This document shows positions 22,979 to 34,990 of a stretch of 64,000 nt of DNA, one piece after another; positions within the stretch are counted from its first letter, which is position 1; every line of letters starts with the position of its first letter. The position numbers and the translations under genes were made by a program. The notes under the pieces are model-generated. The model was not told the DNA's origin and did no database searches. It was given only the letters and a program-made list of their open reading frames with translations. Source of the stretch: Orobanche coerulescens (taxonomy: Eukaryota > Streptophyta > Magnoliopsida > Lamiales > Orobanchaceae); assembly GCA_033398695.1 (NCBI GenBank), contig JAWKAU010000210.1:162001-226000 (forward strand). Reading direction: 5' to 3'.

Positions 22979-22997
22979 TACTCCCCCTTAAAAGAGT
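22979..22997 (-). other. Polypurine tract of element F
   Basis: The plus strand TACTCCCCCTTAAAAGAG reads as a purine run on the minus strand (CTCTTTTAAGGGGGAGTA), directly adjoining the 3' LTR. It matches the D tract but with five rather than seven G. Confidence 0.8.
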
Positions 22998-23010
22998 TTC
23001 GTCCCAGAAA

Positions 23011-23331
23011 CTAAGGGTCAAACAACTCGGGATAACTCTCCCGCATAATCTCCTCGGTTTCCCAAGTGGCCTCTTCGACTCCATGTCTGGACCACTGAAT
23101 CTTGACCAAAGGAATCGACTTATTTCTCAACTGTTTGATTCGCCGCTCTAAAACTCGTATAGGACGCTCCTCATATGATTGATCGTCGGCGATCTCGATT
23201 TCGTCGAACCGCAAGATGTGACTCGGGTCGGCAACATACTTTCGCAATCGAGAGACATGAAACACATTATGAATTCGGCTCGGGTCCGGAGGTAAAGCCA
23301 ATCGGTAAGCTAACTCACCTACTCGATCCAA
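23011..23331 (-). pseudogene. Integrase C-terminus with chromodomain, element F
   Basis: A 106-codon open frame, close to D's last 106 residues: the GELAYRLALPP segment, VFHVSRLRKYVADPSHIL, then the chromodomain with RPIRVLERRIKQLRNKS, VKIQWSRHG and EEATWETEE. Family knowledge: such chromodomains guide integration to methylated-histone heterochromatin. It is the best preserved chromodomain after D's but is separated by frameshifts from the integrase core upstream, in a region about 23332-23518. Confidence 0.85.
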
Positions 23332-23518
23332 AATTTCAAACGGTCCAATGAATCTCGGACTAACTTCCCCGTTTTCCGAAACGGAAAATACCTCGACTGG
23401 GATACCTTGACCAAGACGTGGTCACCCGTCTCGAACTCTAGTGGTCGACGACGATTATCTGCATATGATTTCGCCGACTCTGAGCCGCCAACATACGACT
23501 CTTGATCAAAGCTACCTT

Positions 23519-24111
23519 CTACCGGGCGGCTATAAACATATCGGGTTCGGTGCCGATTGATTCTGACAAATCATCCCAACACAAGGGAGATCGACAACGA
23601 CGACCGTACAAGGCCTCGTAAGGTGCCATCTTAATGGAAGCATGCCAACTATTATTATACGTGAACTCGATCAATGGTAGTTGGGCTTCCCAATCGTCCT
23701 TCCAATCGAGGACGCATGCCCTCAACATGTCCTCTAATGTCTGTATAGTCCTCTCTGATTGTCCGTCGGACTGAGGATGAAAGGCGGTACTGAGATTGAG
23801 CTGAGTTCCCATAGCACGGTGAACTGATTTCCAAAAATGAGATACAAATCGTCCGTCACGATCGGAAACGATACTCTTAGGAGTACCATGCAGTCTTACT
23901 ATCTCCTTGATGAATAACTGGGCGATCTCTCGGGAACCCACGTATACTTTATATCAAGAAAATGAGTTGATTTATTTAAGCGGTCCACAATCACCCAGAT
24001 TGTATTCATTCCACGACGACTCATCGGCAAACTCGTGATTAAATCCATATAAATGTATTCCCAATTACACTGAATAGGGAGAGGTTTCACATACCCACGG
24101 CCGATGTTCAA
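23519..24111 (-). pseudogene. Integrase core of element F
   Basis: Two overlapping minus frames carry the D,D-35-E core. The upstream one (24111-23899) has the first catalytic Asp in MDLITSLPMSRRGMNTIWV; the downstream one (23941-23519) has [14 protein letters not shown] with the second Asp, HPQSDGQSERTIQ with the Glu, and SWHASIKMAPYEALYGRR. A frameshift near 23935 separates them. The CXXC of the zinc-binding domain lies in the broken region near 24130. Confidence 0.87.
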
Positions 24112-25500
24112 TCTTGACTTGTTGGCAAGTTAAGCATCTCGAAACAAATTTTGCGACTTCTCGCTTCATATTACTCCACGAAATTTTGTTTCAAGTTCTT
24201 GTACATCTTCTTTGGACCGGATGAACGAGAATAAGGGTAGCATGAGCTTCTCTCAAAATAGAATTTTTCAACTCGTCATTCGCGGTACGCACAACCGGTT
24301 CTTAAACCTCAAAAGTCCATCCTGTGGACTACGAATCCGTGGGCTTTCCCCGAGCCACATCCTCACGAATGCGCAACAATGCCGAGTCCGAACCCGATTC
24401 TCCCCGATTGCCTCCTCAAGAGATGATGAAATCTCTAACATACAAAGTGTCCCGAACTCGCTGAAGCCGGACCTCGATCTCGGGTCTAAGGAATTCTGTT
24501 GGAGCTCCTTCAATTGTTAAACGAGCAAGCATCTCTGCTCGCACGGATTTACGACTCAAGGCGTCGCGACAACGTTCGCCTTGCCCGGGTGGTAAAGGAT
24601 CTCGATATCAAAATCTTTGATTATTTCCAACCACCGCCTGTCGCATATTTAACTCCTTGTGAGTAAATATATCCTTCAACTCTTGTGATTGGTGAATAAG
24701 CGAAAGGTGACGCCATAAAGGTAACGACGCCAAATCCCCAACGCGAAAACCACTACCGCTAGCTTCGTGTCGTGGGTTGGATAATTGACCAACTATTCCG
24801 AGGAACATCGGATTTACTTAATAACTTTCGGAGGTTGCCAATCTCGGATAGTCTCCGTCTTCGAGGATCAACACGAACTCATCGGATGAAATTACATGCC
24901 CGAGAAAGTCACTTCGGACCTCCGTAACTCACATTTGGAAAACTTCCATAAAAATTGCTCACGTCTCAACACGTCGAGGACCTGAAGAAGATGAACCTCG
25001 TGTTCCTCTCGGCTAAGAGAATAAATCAAAATGTCTTCGATGAAGACAACAACAAACCGATCCCAAAAAGTCGATGAAAACCCGATTCATTAACTCCCCG
25101 AATACCGCAGTGCAATAGTTAGCCCGAACGGCATAACTACGAACTCATAATGACCATAGCGTGTACGAAACGCTGTCCTCGCGATATCCGACTCTCGAAT
25201 CCATGGCTGGTGATATCCAGATCTTAAGTCGATCTTGAAAATACCGAAGCTCCCTGAAGTTGATCTAAAAGATCATCAATACGGGGTAAGGAATACTACT
25301 CTTGATCATCACCCCGATCAACTCCTCGTAATTAATACACACATGAGACGAGCCATCCTTCTCCTTGACAGATCACACCGGTGCTCCTCACGGAACGCAA
25401 TCGGTCGGAGATAACCTTTCTCGAACTACTCCTCAAGTTGAATCTTCAACTCATGCATTCTAGTCGGGGCCATCCGATACGGTGCCTTTGATAAAGGGGC
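24112..25500 (-). pseudogene. RT-RNase H of element F, broken
   Basis: On the minus strand this matches D's RT and RNase H through many frameshifts. The RT start is near 25500-25380, the catalytic region near 25020-25050 and the RNase H and integrase zinc-finger linker (DGLLRFKNRLCVP) near 24300. At the catalytic motif the codons read V-F-I-E-D-I where D and E have V-F-I-D-D-I: the first catalytic Asp is Glu. The longest open pieces are only about 66-81 codons. RT activity is not expected. Confidence 0.8.
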
Positions 25501-25574
25501 GACTGCTCAACTCACTCCTGAATTCCCTTACTCTATGTGAAGGCAACCAGATAACTCATCTGGAAATACATCGT

Positions 25575-25912
25575 CAATCGATGACAATGATACCACGAAT
25601 GATTGAACATTTCGATTGCCCTAGAATGGTCAATCGATAAAAAGAGATACCAATAATGATTGAACAACTCGATTGCCTTAGAAAGGTCAATCGATGAAGA
25701 TGATACAATGAATGTTTGAATAACTCGATTGTCCTAGAAAGGCCAATCGATGAGAATGATACAAAGAATGATTGAATAACTCGATTGCCTTAGAAAGGCC
25801 AATCGATGAAAAATGACGCAATGAATGATTGAATAACTCGATTGTCTTAGAAAGGCCAATCGATGAAAATGATACAAAGAATGATTGAATAGTTCGATTG
25901 TGGAATTTCTCT
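25575..25912 (-). repeat. 56-57-bp minisatellite in the protease region of F
   Basis: Six units; CAATCGAT landmarks lie at 25575, 25631, 25688, 25744, 25800 and 25857 (steps of 56-57 bp). A unit contains GATTGAATAACTCGATTG and CTTAGAAAGGCCAATCGATG. The minus-strand open frames here encode a repeated peptide that merely reflects the DNA repeat. D and E have no such array at this position. Confidence 0.93.
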
Positions 25913-26335
25913 GCTTCCGCCATAATAGAATTTCTATTGGAACAACGGGGATTACTTCCCTGAAGCACACATTCGACAACTAACGACGGAAAGATAGCGA
26001 CCAAACGCTAACAGACAACTGAGGATAGTATTAAGACGGTTAAACCAGCTAATACCGAAATTACATCGTCTAAGATAAATTCACCACGATTAGGTCCACC
26101 AACCAATCGCGGTTACTAAGCTTACTTAGGTATGATTCCGGAAATTCTTCCATCGTCAGGTAGACCGATGGTATGATGTCCACAAGCAATAGGACTATCC
26201 CGAAATAAGTCTATTCAAGCATGATTCGAAAATGAATGAATGCGGTGTACCAAAGATCAAAAGGTACACACAAGTTGAAATAAAATTACGAGTATACCGA
26301 AATCGTTCGGACCACCGGATCGTCGATCCTCCTCA
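25913..26335 (-). other. Unrecognised stretch between gag and RT in F
   Basis: By position this should hold the end of gag and the protease, but no D-T-G-A-S motif or ILGIDWM-like motif is visible on the minus strand. With the adjoining minisatellite it appears to replace or to have eroded the protease. No other gene is recognised. Confidence 0.5.
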
Positions 26336-27005
26336 TCATATGAATCGGAACTTGCGGGTCCCGAACCCGGACGCTCCGTCGATAAATACGAGCTCCAACT
26401 CTATTTGCTTCCATTGCCTTAAGCAGCGATGACAAAGCGATCGATTCAAACGCTGGTTGCTTCGGGCTGAGATGCCACCGAGCCGACTTGGAGTCCTTTC
26501 GCAAAAACGGGCCTTATGTCCAAAATTCCCACAATTATAGCACGTGATGACTGTCTCGGACACTTGGTGCCGACATGACCAAGATCCCCACGCTATAACG
26601 GTGATGGCTGAATTGGCGCTCGTGATCGAGATCCCGCACGATTATGCGCCGTAGGAGGTCGCCGAAACGATAGGACTCACACGAGGCTTCTTGAAGGTTG
26701 GTGACCGCCTTCGGATTGATTACGCCGTTGATTTCTTGGCGAGATGAAGGTTGTTGTTCATCACTTTCTTTAGCAGCTGGCTCATACGGGAGAGTTCTCT
26801 CGATTAATCCGGTCAGAGTGGCGCAATGATGATTGAGCAACTGCACATGGGTCATCATGGCCTGCATAAAAGTGAGTGGATCAACCCGAATATCTTCTGA
26901 TTGAGCCGAGTCCTGGGCACGATTTCCCGGCAGCGAGTGATTATTACTCGGGTTTCGGTCCGCACCGCGGCCTCTCCCCGTGCATCCCCTGACAGCTCTC
27001 TCCAT
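26336..27005 (-). pseudogene. gag of element F lacking the capsid domain
   Basis: The start MERAVRGC lies at 27005 and is followed by an Arg/Gly-rich start and DIRVDPLTFMQAMM. Where D continues into about 190 residues of capsid, F jumps directly to LLNHHCATLTGLIERTLPYE, equivalent to D residues 188 onward. A zinc knuckle (CYNCGNFGHKARFC) follows in another frame at about 26545-26500; the other knuckle is frame-disrupted. The deletion removes the Retrotrans_gag core, so F could not build particles itself. Confidence 0.85.
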
Positions 27006-27544
27006 ACTGAAGTAGGAAGGTCGCATAATGATTATATTTCCCGCATGATTAACACGTTATGATTATATCATGAGATGATGAAAATGAGTATATATGCTCT
27101 AACTTAGTGATTATATGAATGATTTACTGAAGTTACATGATTATATGATGAAATTCTTAAAATGATTATCTTGAATAACTTAACAAGATTGATAATATGA
27201 TCTTCCAGATTGACAACTGAGTAATGAAATGAATTGAGTAATTAATGAGTTAACGTGATCGTCCTGATTATTAACTTAGTAATGAAATGGATTAAGCGAT
27301 TAATGAGTTAACATGATCGTCTTAATCACAATGAATGATGATGTTTGAGGATTGTTAATTGATGAATTATGAATGAATGATAATTGCCAGAAATTATACC
27401 ATGGCGTTAGAAATCTTACAGTTCTTCCTATTCGATTGGCTCGGCATTTGCACAGGTCACACGTGACGCGAAAGTCCAATGATACTAGTCTGATGACGAT
27501 GATTTCAAATAAGACATGACTCGGAAGGTAGTATTCAAAACCAC
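27006..27544 (-). other. Untranslated leader of element F
   Basis: AT-rich leader without genes between the primer site and gag, with GCATATACTC/GAGCATATA words as in the leaders of D and E. Short open frames here are not conserved between elements. Confidence 0.7.
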
Positions 27545-27556
27545 GCTCCGATACCA
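27545..27556 (-). other. Primer binding site of element F
   Basis: GCTCCGATACCA is the reverse of TGGTATCGGAGC, four bases inside the 5' LTR. It differs from the initiator Met-tRNA complement TGGTATCAGAGC by one base. Confidence 0.85.
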
Positions 27557-27560
27557 ACTC

Positions 27561-29897
27561 TGTAACACCCCAAACTAGGCGGATATTACAGTGCCGTGAA
27601 TCCCCGACTGGGACCCACCAAAGTAATGAAAAGGATGAATTACACAAGATAAATGTAGTACCGAACCACATTACAACGGAATTACTCCGATGAGGAGTTT
27701 AATTACAACACACCAGACAAAACCGAATACTAGTGTATTTTATATGAAGATAAAATACACAACACCGAATGAAACGAGTATTCAAATGAAAGTCTCAGCT
27801 GAAAATAAAGGATAATAACATGAATAATCAAAGATCGGGCCCCCTACTAGTATCACTAGGACTCCTCGACATCAACATGCTATTCCCGTGCGTTTGCCTT
27901 GCCATGACACGAAAAACAAAATCCCCAAACGGGCCGTTACAAAGAACAACAATCCTCAAGAGTTGAAAATACACAATCATGATTATATCCAAGTTATGAA
28001 ATATCCTGCCGAAACATACGCAATCAAACATGCTATATGAACCAACTAACAAGATGCGGCTCAAAGGAAATGGCACCACACTACGCCCGGATGGAAATGT
28101 GTCCGTGCACAAGCCACCAACGAATATCGATCGAATACACGTGTGGTCTTGTACCTAATCGGCCTCACGAGACAATATGAATCGTGTGCACACCCAATGT
28201 GAGGTCACCAACCAACACACGACTATAATGTGCCCGACATGAAAATCCAACACATACCAACCGCACGCCAAGATGACCCGAATGCCACGCTATAACAAAA
28301 GTGACATCGAAAATGAATAATGACTCACCGAGATAGAATGGTAATGAAATAAATGACAAATTAATGAAAAGATTGGAACCGCTGCTCCTTATGATCAAAT
28401 GATTAATTGATAACAACAAGTTTTGATACGGTTAATATAATGATGAATGAGTTATGATTATGAATGAACAACAACAAAAGGGATGAATATCCTTTTAACC
28501 GAGTAAGAATTAACTTACACAACAACAATGAAGAATGTCCGTCACGAACAACGCCCTAACCAAGATACCGGTCGCGAACAACCTTAATTCATTACAATTA
28601 CCAACAATCCGATTAATAACGAATTAAACACGAATAAAACGAACTAAAGACGTCGATACGATTAAACCAAGTTCATCGGGGCATTATATCGAACACTTTG
28701 AGGCCAACTTTGATTGTATACAACTAAACCTCAATAATATCAACTTCAAATCCCCAAGAAGTGTTTCAAATCAACAAAACATCTCCAATACGATCAATAA
28801 TCCGTTATGATTATCCAAAAACGTGATCATAACAACAATTAGTCGAAAATCCCCAATTCCAATTCGATTTCCAAAGTGTTCTTGAATAATCCCTCAATAA
28901 TCCAATGAATCCTTATACAAACTCATAATCATATACATATCCCTTCATATATCATGATTATAACGTCCAAAACATCCTATTTCAACACAAAATCGAAGTC
29001 CAAAGTGTTGAAGGAATTACCTCTTGATGATCCAAGTGCTTCAATCCGAAGAATATGCGTTATATTGATTATCCGGGCTTCACGATCGAAAGGAGATGAA
29101 GAAAATCAAACACCCAAATGATTTGTGAAGGAAAAACCCTCCCTCAAGCCTTATCTCTCGGTTGAAGGTGAAGAAAATGCGTAAAATGGGTGAAATGATG
29201 AAAAAATGAATTTATAGGGGTTGATCACTGCCGGACACGGCCCGTGCCGATCGGCACGGCCGTGTCGCCACCGGCCGATACCGGCCGACAGTGACTCGAC
29301 CGTGTCCCGCTTGACACGGTCGCGGCGCCGAGGGCCTCCCGACAAATGACCCGTCCGACAATGACTGGCATGACTCGACCGCGCTGTGCGACACGGTCGG
29401 CGTGCTCGGCAATGATTCTCGCTTATCCGGAAGGGTTCGACCGGCCGCGCTGCACGACACGGCCGGTCCTGAGGCGAACACTTCGGCACTTTCCGGACGA
29501 GTACGGCACGGGCCGTGTCGGACGACACGGCCGAGTGCGTTCGGCAGTGATCGGCCAATGAGCGGTTGAGCTAAAACGACCATAACTCTCTCGTCCGGAC
29601 TCCGATTGACTCACCGTTTGAACCAATGGAAAGCTAACTCGATGCTCTATAATATTGCAAAGATTTAGAATTTTTGGAGTTACCAAAAATTAATGGTGAT
29701 CTAACAAAGTCGAACTCATATGAGGAAAGTTGAAACGATGAACAATAACGATACTCAACTCGAAGTTTATACGAACGGTGAACACGGTGAATGAACATGA
29801 TTGATGAATGATTATAATTGAGTGAAAATACACTGAGTGGCAATTACATACTGATAATTACTGAATGAAAATGAATGAATTACAACCGGGTATTACA
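27561..29897 (-). repeat. 5' LTR of element F (right side)
   Basis: A 2337-bp LTR from TGTAACACCCC to CCGGGTATTACA in reverse. The inverted-repeat cluster lies at about 29228-29535 and the minus-strand TATA at 29210-29217. It is nearly identical to the left LTR; most differences are small indels at CAG/CTG or GC-rich words. Confidence 0.94.
29228..29535 (-). promoter_or_regulatory. GC-rich inverted-repeat cluster of F, right LTR
   Basis: Includes GGCCCGTGCCGATCGGCACGG near 29239, GACCGTGTC...TTGACACGGTC near 29298-29320 and GGGCCGTGTCGGACGACACGG near 29510. On the minus strand the cluster is directly upstream of the TATA element. Confidence 0.72.
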
Positions 29898-31379
29898 CCT
29901 GCAACCGAGAGAGAATAACTTGAGGGAGAGATTTCTTCATCAATTATCATTTGAGTGTGTATTTTTCATCACCTTCAATCATTTGGGAAGCTTGGATAGT
30001 CGATTTTACACGTTTTCATCGGATCGAATTGGTTGGATATTCAAGAGGTAATTTCTTCGACACCTTGGACTTCGATTTTATGTTGAGATATGATGTTTTG
30101 GACGTTATAATCATGTTATATAAAGGGATATGTATATGATTATGAGTTTGTATAAGGATTCATTGGATTATTGAGGGATTATTCAAGAACACTTCTTCGG
30201 GGATTTGATATTGGTTTTTGAAGTTTGATTGTAAACAATCGGAGTTTGGACGCAACGTGTTTGATTTAATACCTCAATGGACTTGGTTTAATCGTATCGA
30301 CGTTTTGAGTTCGTTATATTCGTGTTTGATTCGTATATTGAACGGATTGTTGGTAATTGTATTATTTAAGGTTGTTCGAGCGACCGATATCTCAATTAGG
30401 ACGTTGTTCGTGGAAGGATAATTGTCGCCGGTGTTGTGTAAGTTGATTCTTACTCGGTTAAAAGGATATTCATTCCTTTTGTTGTTGATCATTCATAATC
30501 ATAACTCATTCATCATTGTATTAATCATTTTGAGACTTGTAATTGTCGGATAATCATTTCATTAGCGAGGAACGGCGGTTCCAATCATTTCATTGAAAAC
30601 TATCAATCACTTCATTGTCACTTTCGTATCGGTGAGTCATTCTTGACTTTGTCGGATTATTATTATTCATTGATATTCATTATGGTCATTCTTGTTCATA
30701 TGACCTTCTGGGTTCATATTGCGTGGCCGGGTGCGGATGTGTGGAATTTTTAGTCGGGCACGTGATGGCCATGTATTGGGAGTGATACATTGGGTGTACA
30801 CGGTAACGATTACCTCCGTGAGACTAATTAGGTACAAGGACGGGTGTGTCCGGTCATCCGTCTTGTACACTTGCACGTAACACTACGGGCGTACTATGAT
30901 ACTCCTCTTCGCGTAATTCATAATTAAGAATATTTCATAACTTCGCTAATTCATGATTGTGTAATTTCAACTCTTGAGGATTATTGTTACGTAAATCGAT
31001 TCCGTTGGGATTTTGTTTTCGTGTCACGGCAAGGCAAAGGCACGGAAGAGCATGTTGACGGAGACGAGTCCCAATGATACTAGTAGGGGGCCCTACCATT
31101 CCGTTTATTTCACTCATTTCACCATTTCCGTCATTTGTATTTTCCGCCGCAAATTCCGCTTGAGATGCTTATTTATTCAGGTGGTGTATTTTATCTCCAT
31201 ATAAAATATACTAGTATTCTGCTTTGTCCTGGTGTAATGTACTTAAACTCCTCATCGGAGTACTTGGTAATATAATGTGGTTCGGTACTACAATTATATT
31301 ATTTAATTCATCATTTTCATTTGCACGTGGGTCCTGGGGATTCACAGACCGTAATATCCGCCTAGTTTGGGGTGTTATA
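29898..31379 (+). repeat. 5' LTR of element E, second part
   Basis: Continues E's LTR after F with CCTGCAACCGAGAGAG and runs through R/U5, including GGTTGTTCGAGCGACCGATA near 30370 shared with the D-type LTR, to GGGGTGTTATA. No gene is present; the open frames near 30218-30421 recur only at the matching place in the 3' LTR. Confidence 0.93.
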
Positions 31380-31383
31380 GAGT

Positions 31384-31395
31384 TGGTATCGGAGC
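31384..31395 (+). other. Primer binding site of element E
   Basis: TGGTATCGGAGC begins five bases after the LTR end, identical to D and F and one mismatch from the initiator Met-tRNA complement. Confidence 0.85.
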
Positions 31396-31873
31396 GTGGT
31401 TTTGAATACTACCCTCCAAGTCATGTCTCATTTGAAATCATCGTCATCGGACTAGTATCATTGGACTTTCGCGTCACGTGTGACCTGTGCAAATGCCGAG
31501 CCAATCAGACCAAGAACTGTAAGATTTCTAATGCCATGGTATAATTTCTGGCAATAGTCATTCATTCATAATTCATCAGTTAACAATCCTTAATCATCAT
31601 TGTCATTTTGACCAGGACGGTCAGGTTAACTCATTAATCAGTCAATTCAATTCATTGTTCAGTTGTTGATCAGGAAGATCGAATCATTAATCTTGTTAGC
31701 TCGTTCAAGATAATCATTTCAATAATTTCATCAGATAATCATGTCACCTCAGTTAATCATTCATGTAATCACCGTGTTAGAGCGCGTATGCTCATTTTCA
31801 TAATCTCATGTCATAATCATAACGTATATTTCATGCGGTGAATATAATCATCATGTGACTTTCCTACTTCAGT
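31396..31873 (+). other. Untranslated leader of element E
   Basis: AT-rich, gene-free leader closely matching that of D (TTGAATACTACCCTCCAAG near its start, TTAGAGCGCGTATGCTC near its end). Confidence 0.8.
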
Positions 31874-33180
31874 ATGGAGAGGGCAAGAAGAGGACGTGGA
31901 GGACGAGGCCGCGGCCGGGCCGAATCCCGAGAGCTCATGTGAATACACGTGCAAACGCGAGGAATAATGCTAATTCATCGAGCAATGACGCCGCACTCAT
32001 TCACCTGGACGCGATCATTCACTATCGTGAGTCGCACTGACACGGCTCGCCGAGGGTGTCCGGGTTGACCCACTCGCTTTTATGCAGGGCATGATGGCCC
32101 AAATGGCCCAGATGGCTCAATTGATGGAGACAATGCATAACTCCGTCAATCAAAATCAGCAGGCTCCTCCGCCGCCACCTCAGAGGCAAGAGAGGAATGT
32201 GAGTAATATCATCGGCGATATCTCTTGCCAGAGGCCACCTACTTTTGAGGGCCTGCCCTGAGCGGCAGATATCATTCATTGGCTCGAGCATTTCGAGAAG
32301 TTGTTTGCTATGGTAGAGTGTCCCGAAGGACACAAAGTTTCGCATGCGGCTTACTACCCGGGTAAGAGCGCACATTCTTGGTGGTTATCGTTGAAGCCCA
32401 CCGAAGGATCTTGTACTTGGGATCGTTCAAGACTCTCATGATGGAGAGGTATTATCCGGCCCCACTCGGAGAGGCCAAGTCGGAATTGCTCACCCCGACC
32501 CTCACAGACGAGGATGTTCTCGCCATTGCCGAGAAATTTCAGAACTTCTTCCTTTCGCCTCATCCATCATTCATTCGGAGGCGGATAAGATAAAGTATTT
32601 CAAGAAGAGGTCAAAACCTCGTATGAGACTTCGATTACTTAATCATAATTGCACCACGTGGCCGAATTCATTGAGAAAGCTCTCACCTACGAGCTTATCG
32701 CTAAGGAAATTGCTAAGCGGCAACCTTCGTCTGCTAACAAGAAATCGAAGAATCGTAATCGACCAAGGCGGTCGACAACCTTCAAGAAACCCCGTGCGGG
32801 CTCTCGCTTTCTCGAGCGACCTCCGTGTCGCCTAAACCCGCGGAATCTCGCCACGAGCGCGCCTGCCATCACCATAACCGTGGGGATCTTGGTCATGTCG
32901 GCACTAAGTGTCCGAGACACTGTCACGTGTCATAACTGTGGAATTGTGGGACATAAGGCCCGTTTTGCCGTAGGGACTCCAAACCTACTCGACGTCATCT
33001 CGTGCACCTAAGCGGTCAGCCGCTCGTAATCGCACCACTCAATCGGGCTGCTTAAAACGACGGAGCGACTAAAGGTGGAGCTTTTAGCCATCGACGAGCC
33101 CGGCCGGGACTAGCAAGCCCCGGATTTATGAGATGAAGAAGACCGATGATCCCGAGGCCCGAATGATCTCGTATACTCGA
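31874..33180 (+). pseudogene. gag of element E, frameshifted
   Basis: Starts ATGGAGAGGGC as in D. A frame from 32082 reads MQGMMAQMAQMAQLMETMH and the proline-rich linker, then stops after PTFEGLP where D continues into the capsid. Downstream capsid text is spread over several frames (32400-32700). The first zinc knuckle is disrupted near 32865; the second reads CHNCGIVGHKARF but its last Cys is lost through a T-run one base shorter than in D. Many differences from D are lost bases at CAG/CTG. Confidence 0.85.
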
Positions 33181-33560
33181 TATTCTATCTCAACCTCGTG
33201 TGTACCCTTTTGATACCGGTGCATCGCATTCATTCATTTCCGAGTCATGTTTGAGTAGACTACGCCGGGTAGTGCTACTAGTTGTGAGCCTTATGTCATC
33301 GCCTACCCGATGGTAGACGAATTATCGGCAATCGTGAGATTCGAATTGTCCGATTCGGGCCATGGTCGTATGGCGGCGGACCTAATCGTGGTAGATTTGC
33401 CGAGAGACGACGTCATCTTGGGTATTGATTGGATGGATCGTCATGACGCCATCATTAGTGTCCGTAAGCGTATGGTCACTATCATTTCGCATTTATGGGG
33501 TTGAATGTGTGTTTCAGGAGGTAATCCTACTGCTCGTAAGGTCATTAATTTGATGAAAGC
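33181..33560 (+). pseudogene. Protease of element E
   Basis: The aspartic protease active site is readable as D-T-G-A-S-H-S-F-I from 33212, with GATACCGGTGCA coding D-T-G-A. The 64-codon open frame 33310-33504 carries the rest (RMAADLIVVDLPRDD, then VILGIDWMDRHDAIISV). The two parts are in different frames. D has lost two bases at this active site, so E is better there. Confidence 0.8.
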
Positions 33561-34990
33561 AAGAAGATTACTCAATCAGGATGTGTCGGTTATTGGTGCT
33601 ATATGGCCAAAACCGAGAAGTCAAGAATAATGTTGACGGATATTCCTGGTGAGGGAATATGCCGATGTTTTTCCGCATTTAGTTACTCGGTTTGCCTCCA
33701 CAGAGGGATGTGGAGTTCACGATTGAGTTGGAGCCCGGCACGCCCCCGATATCGAAGGCACCGTGCATCGATGGCCCCGACCGAAATGCAGGAGTTAAAG
33801 AACCAACTTGAGGAGTTGTTCGAGAAAGGTTACATCCGACCGAAAGTGCGCCCCCGTGGGGAGCACCGATTGTTTGTCAAGAAGAAGGATGGTTCATTTC
33901 GCTTATATATTGATTATCGGGAGTTGAACAGGTGACAATCAAGAATAAGTATCCCTTACCCCGTATTGATGATCTCTTAGATCAACCGCAGGAGCTTCAA
34001 GATTTTCCAAGATCGACTTAAGGTCCGGATATCATCGCCATGGATCCGAGAGTCGGACATCGCGAGGACATCGTTTCGAACACGCTATGGTCATTATGAG
34101 TTTGTGGTTATGCCGCTCGGATTGACTAATGCACCTGCGGTATTCATGGAGTTAATGAATCGGGTTTTCATCGACTTTTGGATCGGTTTGTTGTTGTCTT
34201 CATCGATGACATTTTGATTTATTCTCGTGACCGGGAGGAACACGAGTCTCACCTTCATCGAGTGCTCGACGTGTTGAGACGAGAACAACTTTATGGGAAG
34301 TTCTCCAAATGTGAGTTCTGGATGTCCGAAGTGACGCTTCTGACACGTAATTTCATCGACGGAGTTCGTGTCGATCCTCAGAAGACGGTGGCTATTCGAG
34401 ATTGGCTACCTCCGAAAAGCGTTAAAGAAATCCGAAGTTTTCTCGGATTAGCGGGTTATTATCGGCGATTTGTGGAAGGATTTTCTAAAATCGCTCAACC
34501 CTTGACGAACTTATTGAGGAAGGATAAGAAATACACGTGGTCCGACGCGTGTCAGCGGAGTTTTGAGGAACTCAAGAGCCGGTTAATGTCAGCACCTGTA
34601 CTTTCCTTGCCGCAGGGAACGGAAGGATTTGTGGTTTATAGTGATGCGTCCGGACAGGGTCTCGGATGTGTACTCATGCAGAACGGGAAAGTTATTGCCT
34701 ATGCTTCACGGCAATTGAGACCTTACGAGGTTAATTATCCGACCCACGACCTGGAGCTAGCAGCCGTGGTGTTCGCTTTGAAGATTTGGCGTCATTACCT
34801 TTATGGCGTCACCGCCGATATTCACCGATCATAAGAGTTTAAAGTATATATTTACTCGTATGAGTTAAATATGCGCGAGACGGTGGTTGGAATTAATCAA
34901 AGATTATGATATCGAGATCCTCTATCACCCGGCAAGGCGAATGTCGCCGCCGACGCCTTGAGTCGTAAGTCCGTTCAGAGCAGATGCTTG
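33561..34990 (+). pseudogene. RT-RNase H of element E, frameshifted
   Basis: RT fingers are in the frame 33603-33935 ([38 protein letters not shown]). A broken stretch follows to about 34177. The frame 34178-34834 has the catalytic [10 protein letters not shown] near its start, [20 protein letters not shown], and RNase H from [15 protein letters not shown] to [14 protein letters not shown]. RNase H then breaks before TDHKSLKY and DALSRK, which are found in other frames (34820-34975). All catalytic motifs can be located, so decay is by indels. Confidence 0.86.

Larger units (their letters stand above)
20653..29897 (-). mobile_element. Element F: non-autonomous Tekay-like element, reverse, nested in E's 5' LTR
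   Basis: A 9245-bp reverse insertion: left LTR 20653-22978 (3' LTR by its own orientation), interior 22979-27560 and right LTR 27561-29897. On the minus strand the order is primer site, gag, a repeat-filled protease region, RT-RNase H, integrase, chromodomain and polypurine tract. The interior is about 630 bp shorter than D's, mostly because the capsid part of gag is missing. The RT catalytic motif is altered. The two LTRs are nearly identical, and by nesting F is the youngest of D, E and F. Confidence 0.94.

Noticed and set aside
25687..26004. Open frame with repeated Asn-His-Ser-Leu peptide on the minus strand
   Set aside because: It is a read-through of the 56-bp minisatellite; the unit is just short of a multiple of three and no homologous protein exists in D or E.
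32022..32375. Minus-strand open frames over gag of E and D (also 39644-40009)
   Set aside because: They are antisense shadows of the gag coding region with no recognisable domain.
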